Source: Asterionellopsis glacialis
Lineage: Eukaryota; Bacillariophyta; Plagiogrammaphyceae; Rhaphoneidales; Asterionellopsidaceae
Direction of reading: 5' to 3'
Assembly (NCBI GenBank): GCA_014885115.2
Contig: WKLE02000921.1
Coordinates: 13,168 to 31,379, forward strand
DNA length: 18,212 nucleotides
The notes beneath the pieces were generated by a model. That model was not told where the DNA came from and did not search any database. It saw nothing but the letters and a program-made list of their open reading frames with translations. Positions within the stretch are counted from its first letter, which is position 1; each line of letters opens with the position of its first letter. Below, piece after piece: positions 1 to 8,345 of this stretch. Both the position numbers and the translations under genes were made by a program.

Positions 1-650
1 CGTAATTTTTTAAATTTGGTTGACGTCATTTGCTGACGTCGCACCTACCCATAACTAATCTCAAATTTGCACACCATCGAAAGCAGACGGAAATACCTGT
101 CTCCCAGGATTTCTTCATTCTCACCATCACCCCTACCCTCTTTTTCTTTTACCCACTTTTCAGAAATGACGGTCCACTGCTAGACTGCGCACATCACAAT
201 AGCCTAAGGCCTGCTGTAGCATCTAGGGTTGAAAATAGGAGAAAGATTCGAGGATTCTACAGAATGAAATTGCTTCAAGAGATACTGGGCATGAAGACCA
301 AATATTTTGGAAATGAGCACACTCGTAATGTCCCGGAGTTTATTTATTCTCACAATGTGGGTGAAAGCGCCATGAAGAATGAAATTTTATTACAGCGGGA
401 TCACGTATGAAAGAAATGCATATTTAGGATTCTTGTAAATTAAGTATATTTAGCAGAGTTTGATGCGGCTCAAGGTTACTTTTCATGGAAATATAATTTT
501 ATAAACGAAACAAACAAAGATATTGCAGTATTCAAGCTTTCACGAAAGAATGCCAACTTTTATCACAAATTGAAGATTCAACAGTGGAATGTCATTATCA
601 TATGTAGCTAGCTAGCCAAACGGAATTCGTCAATGAACGAATTCATTCCC
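1..650. other. Left-edge region without a convincing gene
   Basis: This stretch holds two CRE-like sites near its left end (listed separately) and is otherwise AT-rich. A plus-strand reading frame is open across roughly 30-410, but it lacks an ATG at its start. Its first ATG (264) gives only 48 residues with no motif I recognise. The right end is the 3' flank of the minus-strand gene ending at 651. No RNA gene or repeat was recognised. Confidence 0.5.
21..41. promoter_or_regulatory. Two CRE-like bZIP sites
   Basis: A perfect 8-bp palindrome TGACGTCA lies at 21-28. A second copy, TGACGTCG, lies at 34-41, 13 bp from the first start to start. TGACGTCA is the consensus cAMP-response element bound by bZIP/CREB-type factors. 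In the diatom Phaeodactylum, TGACGT-containing CO2/cAMP-responsive elements control a carbonic anhydrase promoter. Which gene these sites would serve is unknown: no start codon follows closely on the plus strand, and the target may lie outside the window on the minus strand. Confidence 0.4.
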
Positions 651-1043
651 TCAATTAAAGGTTGAAAACCAACTATTGCTTTTTGCAACTGGTGCGTCGA
701 TATCACCGCTAATTGATTCTTGCATGGTTTTTCGTCTGTTGTCACCACCTGATCGAAACAATGGTTTTGAGACATCGACAAAGTGACCCCAAGTATCAGA
801 TGGATGACGAGGTATTCTACTTGTAGTAGGCGTATCCGCACAGGCAACCTTCATAGATCTTGCAAGGTCGTATGAGGATGGTGCACTGTAACGGCGCATT
901 GGATTCCGTGACACTTCATCCGGTGTACCACATGTTGACTCTGTTCTTGAAGATTTCGAGGAGGAAGACTGAACGGAATTCGAAGCGGAACTGTTCCGTC
1001 TTCGGAATACTATCTTGTTGTTGCGACTGAGAATACGAGGCAT
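651..1043 (-). CDS. Small Ser/Arg-rich protein, unknown function
   Basis: This ORF of 130 codons starts at an ATG (1041-1043). I do not recognise its family. The first 60 residues are basic and serine-rich, with an RRRNSS stretch near residues 14-19 and a run of serines at 26-32. The sequence R50-R-Y-S53-A-P55 fits both a basophilic-kinase site (R-x-x-S) and a mode-I-like 14-3-3 site. A more ordered-looking core, DTWGHFVDV (83-91), is the best candidate for a conserved motif, and the protein ends in an aromatic SWFSTFN. There is no signal peptide or membrane segment, so it is probably cytosolic or nuclear. It is divergent to the oxygenase gene at 2428 across a 1.4-kb gap. The call rests on length, ATG start and biased but non-random composition; it could be a chance ORF. 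Confidence 0.55.
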   Translation of the reverse strand: MPRILSRNNKIVFRRRNSSASNSVQSSSSKSSRTESTCGTPDEVSRNPMRRYSAPSSYDLARSMKVACADTPTTSRIPRHPSDTWGHFVDVSKPLFRSGGDNRRKTMQESISGDIDAPVAKSNSWFSTFN

Positions 1044-2427
1044 TTTAGTTAACTTGCATAGCCTTTTTGCTAATTGAGATGATGTAGGAAATGGGATTGG
1101 TAATATTGTTTAGTCAATTTTTCGAAAAAGAAAAGAGCTAGGAGTTAAAAAGTGTAGCTTATGAATGCTTACGTATGCGTGTGGATGTTTTCTGAAGACG
1201 CAGAAGAATCTGCCTAAATTTAGATGACGGTCGAAGTGCAATTTCGGAACGCTTTGCTACTGTTCTCTGGAAATTGACATTGATAAGAGAAATCAATCTG
1301 ATTGGATTTCTGAAGTTGATGTTCTCTACTCCATACTTCTTTTATCATAGTTATTGAGTTGGTATTATTTTTTTTATAAGATGAATAATGCAAATTCGAA
1401 ATTCTAGGAATCTGATAGAAACTCAAACGTGTTTCGTGTTTAGACGATAAGTGGGACATAAAGATGAGACTTATTGAAAAACCAGAACTCTGCGACAAAA
1501 ATATATAAAGCTATCCAGATAAGAAAATTTATCTAATCGTGAATGATATCAACGCACAGTAGAGCGGTATATTAAAAACATTCATTTACCTCATAAGTGT
1601 AAATTATGCTCTGTTGTTCTGCTGTCTAGAAGTTCGCGTTTAAGTTGTTCTTTTTAAAATATGCAGTAGAATACCTGTATATTTATATCAAACAGTATGA
1701 CAGTAACACCAGTTCGAGTTAGTATACAAGATAGGTGGTACCTACGTAACTGAGACAGGGCCACGTTCTTTATCAATACGGGAGTACCGCTACATCGTAC
1801 CAGTAAGGTACTTACTCGTACGTTCTTCAGACATTTTTCGATAATTTTGTCAGAATTCTCTACTGACGGACTGAATGAGGACAGAAGGACGAAAATTTGA
1901 GTGTTGATTGATCACTGACTCGGAGATCACAGATCGTCAGATGATGTCATCTCTCAGCTAAGGTCCTAGGTCACCGGTACCGTACCGGTACTAGTACCTC
2001 TAGACTAGTAGTTAGTAGAGGGTCCTACCAGTAGAGATGTGGAAGTTTGATGAGGACCAGCCTTGATTGCCGCGCACCTAGACGTCCGTCACGTCTGTCA
2101 CGTCTGTCTTTGATACGTACCCAGGGGTTCATGAAATAGGACATGATAATCATATTAATACTTGCAGTGCACAAGAGGGTGACGATTGTGATCAAGGGAT
2201 GAATGATTTGAGATTGTTGATTGACAAGCCCTCAGCGATTGTGATTTTTGTGATGGCCCTGCGGCTTGTTGCACTCGGCTCCTCCATCACACCCACCCAC
2301 TAGACTATTCCATTCTATTACCCCTACTTGTAGTTGAGTTCTATGGTCCTAGAAGACTAGACCCAGGACTACTTCCAACTGCACCACACTAAATTCACCA
2401 AGAAAGATTTTCTTTTTTCAATATAGA
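1044..2427. promoter_or_regulatory. Divergent intergenic region with GTAC/CTAG palindromes
   Basis: This 1.4-kb gap lies between two divergently oriented genes and contains no convincing ORF. From about 1738 to 2040 it is rich in GTAC and CTAG tetramers. It includes CGGTACCG (1975-1982), the 10-bp palindrome GTACCGGTAC (1982-1991), ACTAGT (1990-1995) and GGTCCTAG (1962-1969, repeated at 2345-2352). A 9-bp near-tandem motif based on GTCACGTCT lies around 2088-2107. A T-rich tract directly precedes the downstream ATG at 2428. The region presumably contains the promoters of both flanking genes. Confidence 0.45.
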
Positions 2428-3603
2428 ATGAGATTAATTACGCTCTTCAGTGTGGCACAATGCGCCGTGATATCAGTCGATTCTTTTTCCGCACTTTCGC
2501 CCAGCGTGGCATTTGACACAAATCGAGACGCCACAAGAAGCAGGCATCTAAAAACGCGGATTTTTCGGCGGGAAATGGTTACGTCAAATCCATCTTCGGT
2601 AGAACTTCCTGAAACATCGCCATTGGATCCAAACTCTTTTGCTGGCCTCGTGGAAAAAGGAATTATTGATCGTTTTGGAGATGATGCGTCTCGAATTGTA
2701 GAATCTTGGAGACTTGTTGATCGTGGTTATGAGCATCGAGAATTTGTCGGCAGACAGCAAGAACCGCCTGTCTCCGAGGAGGACGCTGATAAATCTAATT
2801 GCCACCAACATTGTCATTCCTATGTACCAGGATTACCAGCAAAAACTTTTTATGATGTGAATGACTTTGAATGGACTAAAAAGTTAGCATCCAGATATTC
2901 CGAAATTCGGGAAGAATTTTTGAGTGTTACAGCTGATATGGACAAACTAACCGAGGAGGGTAATAATATTTGGGCTGGAGCATTGTCAGATGATGCATCA
3001 TCCTACGGAGAAGGCTGGAGGACTCTTGTTTTATTGGATAGGGGAACTTGGGATCCTGTTAATGTCAATTTATTCCCAAAGGCTGCTACTGCCGTGAAGG
3101 AATGCGGTGTTCCTGCTGTCGAAGTATTCTTTGCTAGCATGAAACCGCACACGGACATCAAATTACATTCTGACTTTACGAATTTTGTTCTGACATCACA
3201 TCTAGCGCTTGAAATCCCCGAAAACGGGAACAACAAATGTCGCCTGTCTGTAGGTGATGATACGAGGGAATGGCTTAATGGGGAAGTCATGCTATTCGAC
3301 ACTAGCATTATGCACGATGCCATCAATGAGAGTGATGGCACCCGGTACATTCTCATGTTGAGATTATGGCATCCCAGTCTTACTGAACCAGAACGAAACG
3401 CATTGCAATTCATTTATGATTGTCTTGAGGTTCCTGAACTTTTGAGTACACTACCAGAAGAACGCCTTATGGGAGATGTTAAACTTGCTGCTTTGCGTGC
3501 CTTCCCTGAAATTAAAAGGAAAGCGAGTAGAGGATTTAGTTCTTCTGGCAATAAGAAGAATAAAAGGAAGAAGAAAGGTAGTGGAGGCAAGGGATTTGCT
3601 TAA
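2428..3603 (+). CDS. Aspartyl/asparaginyl beta-hydroxylase-family Fe(II)/2-oxoglutarate oxygenase
   Basis: This 391-residue protein has a C-terminal AspH-type domain (about residues 145-320). The family hydroxylates Asp/Asn side chains or lipid acyl chains using Fe(II), O2 and 2-oxoglutarate. Visible motifs are LHSDFTNF (246-253) followed by HLAL (258-261), then GDDTREWLNGE (276-286), FDTSIMH (290-296), R306 and WHPSL (314-318). Spacing to human AspH as I remember it aligns H247 and H296 with the iron ligands and R306 with the 2-oxoglutarate arginine. D249 gives a full HxD...H triad, where animal AspH has HxG. The N-terminus (1-20) is hydrophobic and reads VDS-FSAL, then turns Ser/Arg-rich, as in diatom bipartite plastid presequences; plastid or secretory targeting is an inference. 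The tail (363-391) is Lys-rich and low-complexity. The start is the first ATG, after a T-rich leader. The substrate is unknown. Confidence 0.88.
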   Translation: MRLITLFSVAQCAVISVDSFSALSPSVAFDTNRDATRSRHLKTRIFRREMVTSNPSSVELPETSPLDPNSFAGLVEKGIIDRFGDDASRIVESWRLVDRGYEHREFVGRQQEPPVSEEDADKSNCHQHCHSYVPGLPAKTFYDVNDFEWTKKLASRYSEIREEFLSVTADMDKLTEEGNNIWAGALSDDASSYGEGWRTLVLLDRGTWDPVNVNLFPKAATAVKECGVPAVEVFFASMKPHTDIKLHSDFTNFVLTSHLALEIPENGNNKCRLSVGDDTREWLNGEVMLFDTSIMHDAINESDGTRYILMLRLWHPSLTEPERNALQFIYDCLEVPELLSTLPEERLMGDVKLAALRAFPEIKRKASRGFSSSGNKKNKRKKKGSGGKGFA

Positions 3604-3727
3604 CATTATATCGGTGCACTTTAATTTAGTTACACTTAAAAACTCTTTATAATTGTGCGGTGTGTATGACGATAGGATCATTATACTAGTTTTGTTCCGT
3701 GATGATTTTGATTCTTCAAAAGAATAT

Positions 3728-4411
3728 TCATTTCAGATAAGCATCAATGTTGAATGAAGCCAGCAGATTTCCATTACTCTTTTCAAGATCAATTGTACCA
3801 TCAACATGTGTCCGTATTCCATCGGTAGGTGATTCATTCTGAAGTAAATAGTTTACTTGCTTAACGACATGATGGGGCTCAATTGGACAGGGAGGCATGG
3901 GCAAGGTATAATTGATATTTATTACAGGTACCTCAAGTACACAGTCACTTCCACACAGTAAACAGGAAAATTCATACGGTATTATGTGATCAATTTTGAA
4001 ATTTCCTCTTAGAATATCTCCCTCGATGATAGTTTGTGATACCTGTACAGAATAGTGTCCATTCACAACATCCCCCCAATCGTAATGACAATTATTTGCA
4101 CCATGAAGATCAGAAGAGGTACAATGATTTCCTTGCAACGTCAAGTAAAAGGATGCCCCTTCAGAAAGATATGTTATGGTACGTGACACGGTAACGCCTG
4201 GTGAAACAATTGGACCTCGGATTGTTGTCGTCATCTTCGAACGAATCTCATTCCATAGAAGGTTTGTTATTTTCCTTGTATTATCCGATGGAGGAACATT
4301 TCCAGCATCCCCACGTAACTTGCCGCCCGAAGATAATTCATCCCCTGCGACCGCCGTCTTTATAAAAATAAGGAATAGTAATGTACATCGGAGTAACATC
4401 GATACGAACAT
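3728..4411 (-). CDS. Secreted Cys-containing protein, possibly ML/lipid-binding-like
   Basis: This 227-residue protein begins at ATG 4411. The frame stays open further upstream but only with non-ATG codons, and starting here puts a clean signal peptide (about 1-22, hydrophobic core LLRCTLLFLIFI, ending AVA-GDE) at the very N-terminus. The mature part has six cysteines (98, 108, 150, 153, 157, 175) and N-glycosylation sequons at N167 (NYT) and N192 (NES). Short alternating beta-type segments run to the end, with GTIDLEK near 205-211 and SFNID near 219-223. The Cys pattern and terminal strands loosely recall ML (MD-2-related lipid-recognition) domains, but I cannot confirm the family. There is no second membrane segment or ER-retention signal, so it is probably secreted or vacuolar. 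It converges on the oxygenase gene with only 124 bp between stops. Confidence 0.75.
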   Translation of the reverse strand: MFVSMLLRCTLLFLIFIKTAVAGDELSSGGKLRGDAGNVPPSDNTRKITNLLWNEIRSKMTTTIRGPIVSPGVTVSRTITYLSEGASFYLTLQGNHCTSSDLHGANNCHYDWGDVVNGHYSVQVSQTIIEGDILRGNFKIDHIIPYEFSCLLCGSDCVLEVPVININYTLPMPPCPIEPHHVVKQVNYLLQNESPTDGIRTHVDGTIDLEKSNGNLLASFNIDAYLK

Positions 4412-4818
4412 CCTTTTCGTTGAACGTTTGCATTGTATCTGCTCCGTCAAGCCTCTAAAGGATTGGGATTCTAGATTCTCCAACAGTTTGAGAGGTCGTA
4501 CAAGCTCTTACGGTGCACAACTTGACTCGATAACCTCTCCATTAGGGTTTTTCTATATTACGTGCAAGTTTTACATGTTATGTATTACACGAACGTCCAA
4601 CAAGGTTTTCTATTTTATTGGATAGATACTGTTGATTAATGTGCAACATGATCGAGGCAGTACAACATACTTGTACATAAACTGAGTTGTTATCACTTCT
4701 TGACAACTGTAATGAGCGACAACTGTAATGAGCATATTCGCATATACATCCTAATCAGTCCCAGAGCAGGAAGTGGTAGATGGAGAGATACAACAGCATC
4801 CCCACACCTCTGTCTTGT
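4412..4818. other. Intergenic gap with a tandem duplication
   Basis: This gap runs from the 5' end of the secreted-protein gene to the 3' end of the sterol reductase gene. It probably holds the former's promoter and the latter's 3' UTR. The only clear structure is a perfect 16-bp tandem duplication at 4702-4733, listed separately. It lacks the GTAC/CTAG palindromes that mark several other 5' gaps. Confidence 0.4.
4702..4733. repeat. 16-bp perfect tandem duplication
   Basis: The unit GACAACTGTAATGAGC occurs twice with no intervening base (4702-4717 and 4718-4733). It lies about 290 bp upstream of the secreted-protein start and beyond the sterol reductase stop. It may be a simple replication-slippage duplication or a doubled protein-binding site. 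Confidence 0.9.
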
Positions 4819-6375
4819 TCAATAAATTCCTGGAATAAAGACATAGGGTACCATTTTACAATATTCATCCCAATCAGTTCCGTACTTTTTGGCACAGCGG
4901 CGCGAATCACGCCATTCTCGATGAATCAACATGGGTATGAAGAAACATACGAAGGAATACGGTAAAAAATGGTGAATCCCGCATGGCAAACAAAGAAGGA
5001 CGGCCAAACATATATCAGCCGCGTAATGCGGTTTCCTCACAAATTTCCACCATCCATCTATCAAAAGAGTTGATCCATTGGATGTTTTTAAATACTTTGG
5101 ATCATGCGGTGTTGCATTAGGTAATTGTGGAAAGGCCCACCTTCGTTCTGCAAAGGCACCTCTAAGCTGTTTAGCACGGAAACGATTCTTCTGTGCATTG
5201 GCTTCATCAAATACGTAGTAGGCAGCCAATACACCCATAACTAACAATGCAAAGGTTCCATGGGATAAGTCTGAAAGATCCTTGGATGTGGCATAAATGA
5301 AACGTCCTTGGTAAGTATAGGCAAATGCTACGCCTGCTAGGTTCCAATAAATCAACATGAATCCCCAGCATTCTTGAAAGATATCCCATGTATACGGGAT
5401 ACACTCTTCACCCTTCATACATGCATTGGTGTATAACCCATGAATTAAAAGAATGATCCACATTCGGTTAGGGACATACCCCAATTCTTCTTGGAGGCAA
5501 AGTGCACACGAAACATCCATGGAAAACAAAAGCAGCCATGAAACGCGGATTTCTGCCCATATCTTTAAATCAACTATACCACCCCATAAACGTGGATTCA
5601 AGTATCGTCCCATGACAAAGTCGTGCATCATATTTCGTATTGTACCATCTGACCGTCCTGTACGGATACATTCCAAGTACATGATTACAGATATTAAATC
5701 TGCTGTCACAATTGCAGTCGTTAACATGGCACCACTATTTTCAAACAAGGTGTTCAATCTGAAGAATCCACTGTAGTGTGCAACGAATACAACAGCAAGG
5801 TATAAATACCAGCCAGATAATGCATTGCATTTGTAGTTGAGACGACGATTATGTTCTTGTGGTATTTGAAAACCTTGGACAGTCGGTCCAGGCATAATCG
5901 CACTTAGGAGTAGTTGTGACCCAATAAGACTCACATACATAATGATAGAAATCATATTCGGTGTTGCCTTGTCAATAACTTCTTGTTTTAACGGGAATGG
6001 ATTACCAATACATCCGTGATTAAATTCAGCTGACCACCAGTAATAATAACAGATCGCATGACTAAAGATAACAATCATCAAATGAATTATTATCTCCATC
6101 CAAGTACCAGTTCCACGATTGTTCTTAATGTGATTGGAAAGGTCAGTTGCTTTTGTTGTTGACGATGAGGATTCTTTGTTTTCATTACGACTACTAGTTG
6201 GATACTTGGACTTCGTTTCAACGGTACCACTCGACGACGGCTTAAATTTGAATTGAATATAGATTAGATTCGCAACGATCAAAGTAGTTGCAACTATAAC
6301 ACTTTTGTGTTCTTGGAATACATTGTACACTCCTTTACTTGTTTCAAATGCTGTTGTATTATTTGTGGAAGACAT
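4819..6375 (-). CDS. ERG4: ERG4-type Delta(24(28)) sterol reductase
   Basis: This 518-residue multi-pass membrane protein belongs to the ERG4/ERG24 sterol reductase family. The family uses NADPH to reduce sterol double bonds in the ER; the ERG4 branch reduces the C-24(28) methylene, typically the last step of ergosterol-type synthesis. ERG4-like features include GRYLNPRLW (256-264), then KGEECIPYTWDIF (321-333) and WGFMLIYWNLAGV (337-349). The C-terminus is family-typical: RKPHYAADI (447-455), LIHREWRD (483-490), CAKKYGTDWDEYC (494-506) and VPY...PGIY to the end. The KGEE...TWD and LI-W-N-AGV blocks favour ERG4 over C-14 or C-7 reductases. The start is M1 at 6375; the frame is open upstream but contains no ATG. 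The first ~90 residues form a poorly conserved extension with one hydrophobic segment (about 25-41) and a Ser/Thr/Lys-rich linker. It is divergent to the Aat-like gene. Confidence 0.93.
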   Translation of the reverse strand: MSSTNNTTAFETSKGVYNVFQEHKSVIVATTLIVANLIYIQFKFKPSSSGTVETKSKYPTSSRNENKESSSSTTKATDLSNHIKNNRGTGTWMEIIIHLMIVIFSHAICYYYWWSAEFNHGCIGNPFPLKQEVIDKATPNMISIIMYVSLIGSQLLLSAIMPGPTVQGFQIPQEHNRRLNYKCNALSGWYLYLAVVFVAHYSGFFRLNTLFENSGAMLTTAIVTADLISVIMYLECIRTGRSDGTIRNMMHDFVMGRYLNPRLWGGIVDLKIWAEIRVSWLLLFSMDVSCALCLQEELGYVPNRMWIILLIHGLYTNACMKGEECIPYTWDIFQECWGFMLIYWNLAGVAFAYTYQGRFIYATSKDLSDLSHGTFALLVMGVLAAYYVFDEANAQKNRFRAKQLRGAFAERRWAFPQLPNATPHDPKYLKTSNGSTLLIDGWWKFVRKPHYAADICLAVLLCLPCGIHHFLPYSFVCFFIPMLIHREWRDSRRCAKKYGTDWDEYCKMVPYVFIPGIY

Positions 6376-6796
6376 GATTGATAACAATTGCTGCCGGGAG
6401 TAGGGATATGTGTTTTGTATCGTGTGGAGTAAGCATCTCGCTGCAGATACGTTTAGATCGCTTATGCATTGACACCTCGAAAGATCGCGTTTGAGAACTC
6501 CGCCATCAACTGACAACTACTTCTACCCACCTCATAATATATTATGACTCTAGGACTAGGCCTACCAGGTAGGACTATTGGTATTATTAATAATACTCAT
6601 ATCTATAATACACTGCGTATCTCTGCGTCCTCGTAAAGATTAGGACCCAGTTAAACCTGTTTGTCCGTTTGTAGTCCTAGAGAGTTCTTTCTAGTTCCTA
6701 CTTTTTAATTAGTCTTGGACTCTCTAGACTACGGGTAGGGCCTTCCAGGTAGAATGTCATCACCTGAATCCTTTGTTGGGCGGTGTTCTCATCTCT

Positions 6797-6808
6797 CTCT
6801 CTAGAGAG
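6797..6808. repeat. CTCTCTAGAGAG palindrome, copy 1
   Basis: This perfect 12-bp inverted repeat is centred on CTAG and extends a short CT run on its left. The same 12-mer occurs at 9683-9694, upstream of the cysteine dioxygenase gene, and its core CTCTAGAG recurs at 11620-11627. Confidence 0.8.
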
Positions 6809-7030
6809 GTCCTTCGTAGCCTGTGACAGGAGCCTGAGCCCATCACGTCATTCACTGACTTCGTATAAAAAAAAAGAGTGTCTTGTTACAGGTACGTGCT
6901 CTCTCTATAGATGCATCAACGAGCCTGTAGATTGATATTGCGTTGCATGCTTTCTTGGACTATATTCTAATCTGTGGGAATGGAACTGGTACCTGCACGG
7001 TGTACCTGGTACATATTCTACCTGAACGAG

Positions 7031-7042
7031 TACCAGGTACAG
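7031..7042. repeat. TACCAGGTACAG repeat, copy 1
   Basis: This exact 12-mer recurs at 9916-9927 and 11680-11691. It sits at the end of a 55-bp cluster of five GTAC tetramers, about 300 bp upstream of the Aat-like start codon. Confidence 0.75.
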
Positions 7043-7343
7043 TCAGTGGGGCCTGAGGGCCTGCTCGACCTGGTAGGTGAAATGTCGTTTTTGCTGGGGG
7101 TCGCAATCGATCAAGCGTTCTGTTCTCAACAGCCGGTGCATCCAACAGACCATACCGCATTCTTATCACTGCCGAAAGAGCTGAATGCAGCATGCTGTAA
7201 TGCATGTCTCGACATTGCAGGTCGACACGACTCAACAAACCTCTTCCAAAGTCAAGCCATATCACTGGCTTAATTTATTTGCTTCGGCGTCATTTATATC
7301 TTGCATTAAGAAGTTGTGTTTAAGAAGAATTCTTTTTTTCAAA

Positions 7344-8345
7344 ATGCCAGGTGACGCCATCGCCAGTGATGAAGAACCCTGCAAGGGAGAGGAATCATCA
7401 GCCTCAGGAGATGAATCGTCTACCCAAGAAAGTTCCGAATCTGATATTGATTATGCAGAATCGTCCAAAAGCAACCTTGTTCCAAAATATTTGAGAGGTG
7501 TTGTATTTCCATACCATGGTGAATTTTACCAGACACGGTGTTTTCATCCTAATTTAATTGCACAGCTCATGTCAGAAGGGTTCTTACCGATTGCCTTGCC
7601 AGGAGTTTTGCTACCGAAATTGCATAAACACCGATGCGCGATACGCATCCCAGAAAATCTTCATGTTTCCAAATCAACTAGAAAAAAGGCCAACCGTTTC
7701 CACATCTCTGTCAATGAAGACTTTATGGGTGTTGTGAAAGGTTGTCATGCGCAACATGGAAAACAGTGTTGGCTGTACAGACCTTTAGTAGAAGCCTTCC
7801 TTTGCATGAATAAGAAGGAGGTCCAGGTTAGAATATTTGACAAACGGGGACACCCCACAGCTAATTCATGCACTGTACGCTTATATTCTATAGAAATCTG
7901 GAATACATCAACGGGTGCTCTTGCTGGTGGAGAATTAGGTTATACTGTTGGTCATATTTATACAAGTTTGACAGGATTTTCCAAAGAAGACAGTGCTGGT
8001 TCTGTGCAGCTTGCAGCGTTGGGAAGGTTGCTATGTCAGAATGGATTCAAACTTTGGGACCTTGGTATGGACATGGAGTACAAACAACGTCTCGGAGGTT
8101 CAAATGTCCCTAGAAACGACTATGTGAAGGAAGTGAAAGAAGTCAGGGAATCACATAGTCACCTAGTTTTGCCTACAGGGCAAGGACGAGTTTGCGCAAG
8201 ATCTGTAATAGATCGATTCCAAATGCCTGAACAGGAAGGTGGAAAGTCTTCCGACTCGGCAAATAAACACGGCAACGATAATAAGGCGCCTACTACCAGA
8301 AAAAAAGCAAAAATTTCTGAAACCAATATTAAAACCACAGGCTAA
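7344..8345 (+). CDS. Aat-like leucyl/phenylalanyl-tRNA-protein transferase
   Basis: This 333-residue protein carries the Aat fold. Bacterial Aat transfers Leu or Phe from tRNA to the N-terminus of proteins bearing N-terminal Arg or Lys, marking them for ClpAP degradation. Visible blocks are ENLHVSKSTRKK (104-115), FMGVVKGC (127-134), YSIEIW (181-186), GGELGYTVG (195-203), TSLTGFS (207-213), QLAALGRLL (222-230), FKLWDLGMD (235-243), LGG (250-252) and VPRNDYV (255-261). They align without gaps to the bacterial C-terminal region as I remember it. E184 and D239 match conserved bacterial positions, but the catalytic-Gln position is G241, and the bacterial GES motif is replaced by SLT. The first ~42 residues are acidic and Ser-rich; the last ~45 are polar and end in a basic KKAK patch, possibly nuclear targeting. 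ATG 7344 follows a T-rich leader; an upstream in-frame ATG at 7185 would add a non-family segment. Activity is uncertain. Confidence 0.85.
   Translation: MPGDAIASDEEPCKGEESSASGDESSTQESSESDIDYAESSKSNLVPKYLRGVVFPYHGEFYQTRCFHPNLIAQLMSEGFLPIALPGVLLPKLHKHRCAIRIPENLHVSKSTRKKANRFHISVNEDFMGVVKGCHAQHGKQCWLYRPLVEAFLCMNKKEVQVRIFDKRGHPTANSCTVRLYSIEIWNTSTGALAGGELGYTVGHIYTSLTGFSKEDSAGSVQLAALGRLLCQNGFKLWDLGMDMEYKQRLGGSNVPRNDYVKEVKEVRESHSHLVLPTGQGRVCARSVIDRFQMPEQEGGKSSDSANKHGNDNKAPTTRKKAKISETNIKTTG

Larger units (their letters stand above)
6376..7343. promoter_or_regulatory. Divergent promoter region with CTAG and GTAC palindromes
   Basis: This gap of nearly 1 kb separates the divergent ERG4 and Aat-like genes. 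It contains TAGGCCTA (6557-6564), the perfect 12-bp palindrome CTCTCTAGAGAG (6797-6808) and a GTAC cluster (6989-7040). That cluster ends in TACCAGGTACAG (7031-7042), a 12-mer found at two other places in the window. An ACGTCA half-CRE lies at 6845-6850. ORFs of about 100 codons occur on both strands at 6960-7273 but lack supporting motifs. The 5' UTR of the Aat-like gene ends in a T-rich tract just before its ATG. Confidence 0.5.

Noticed and set aside
30..410. Plus-strand ORF of about 126 codons
   Set aside because: It begins with TTG, has no ATG until 264, and shows no motif or splice signals.
608..847. Minus-strand ORF overlapping the small Ser/Arg-rich gene
   Set aside because: It lies in another frame of a better-supported ATG-started ORF and has no motif.
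1220..1498. Minus-strand ORF in the divergent gap
   Set aside because: AT-rich, no motif, and located in a promoter-like gap.
4176..4625. Plus-strand ORF across the secreted-protein gene start
   Set aside because: It is antisense to the signal-peptide gene and lacks domains.
6960..7273. ORFs of about 100 codons on both strands upstream of the Aat-like gene
   Set aside because: They mirror each other through GTAC palindromes and have no motifs. The plus-strand one begins at GTG.
7185..7343. N-terminal extension of the Aat-like protein
   Set aside because: An upstream in-frame ATG exists, but the segment is unlike the family and the ATG at 7344 has a better T-rich leader.
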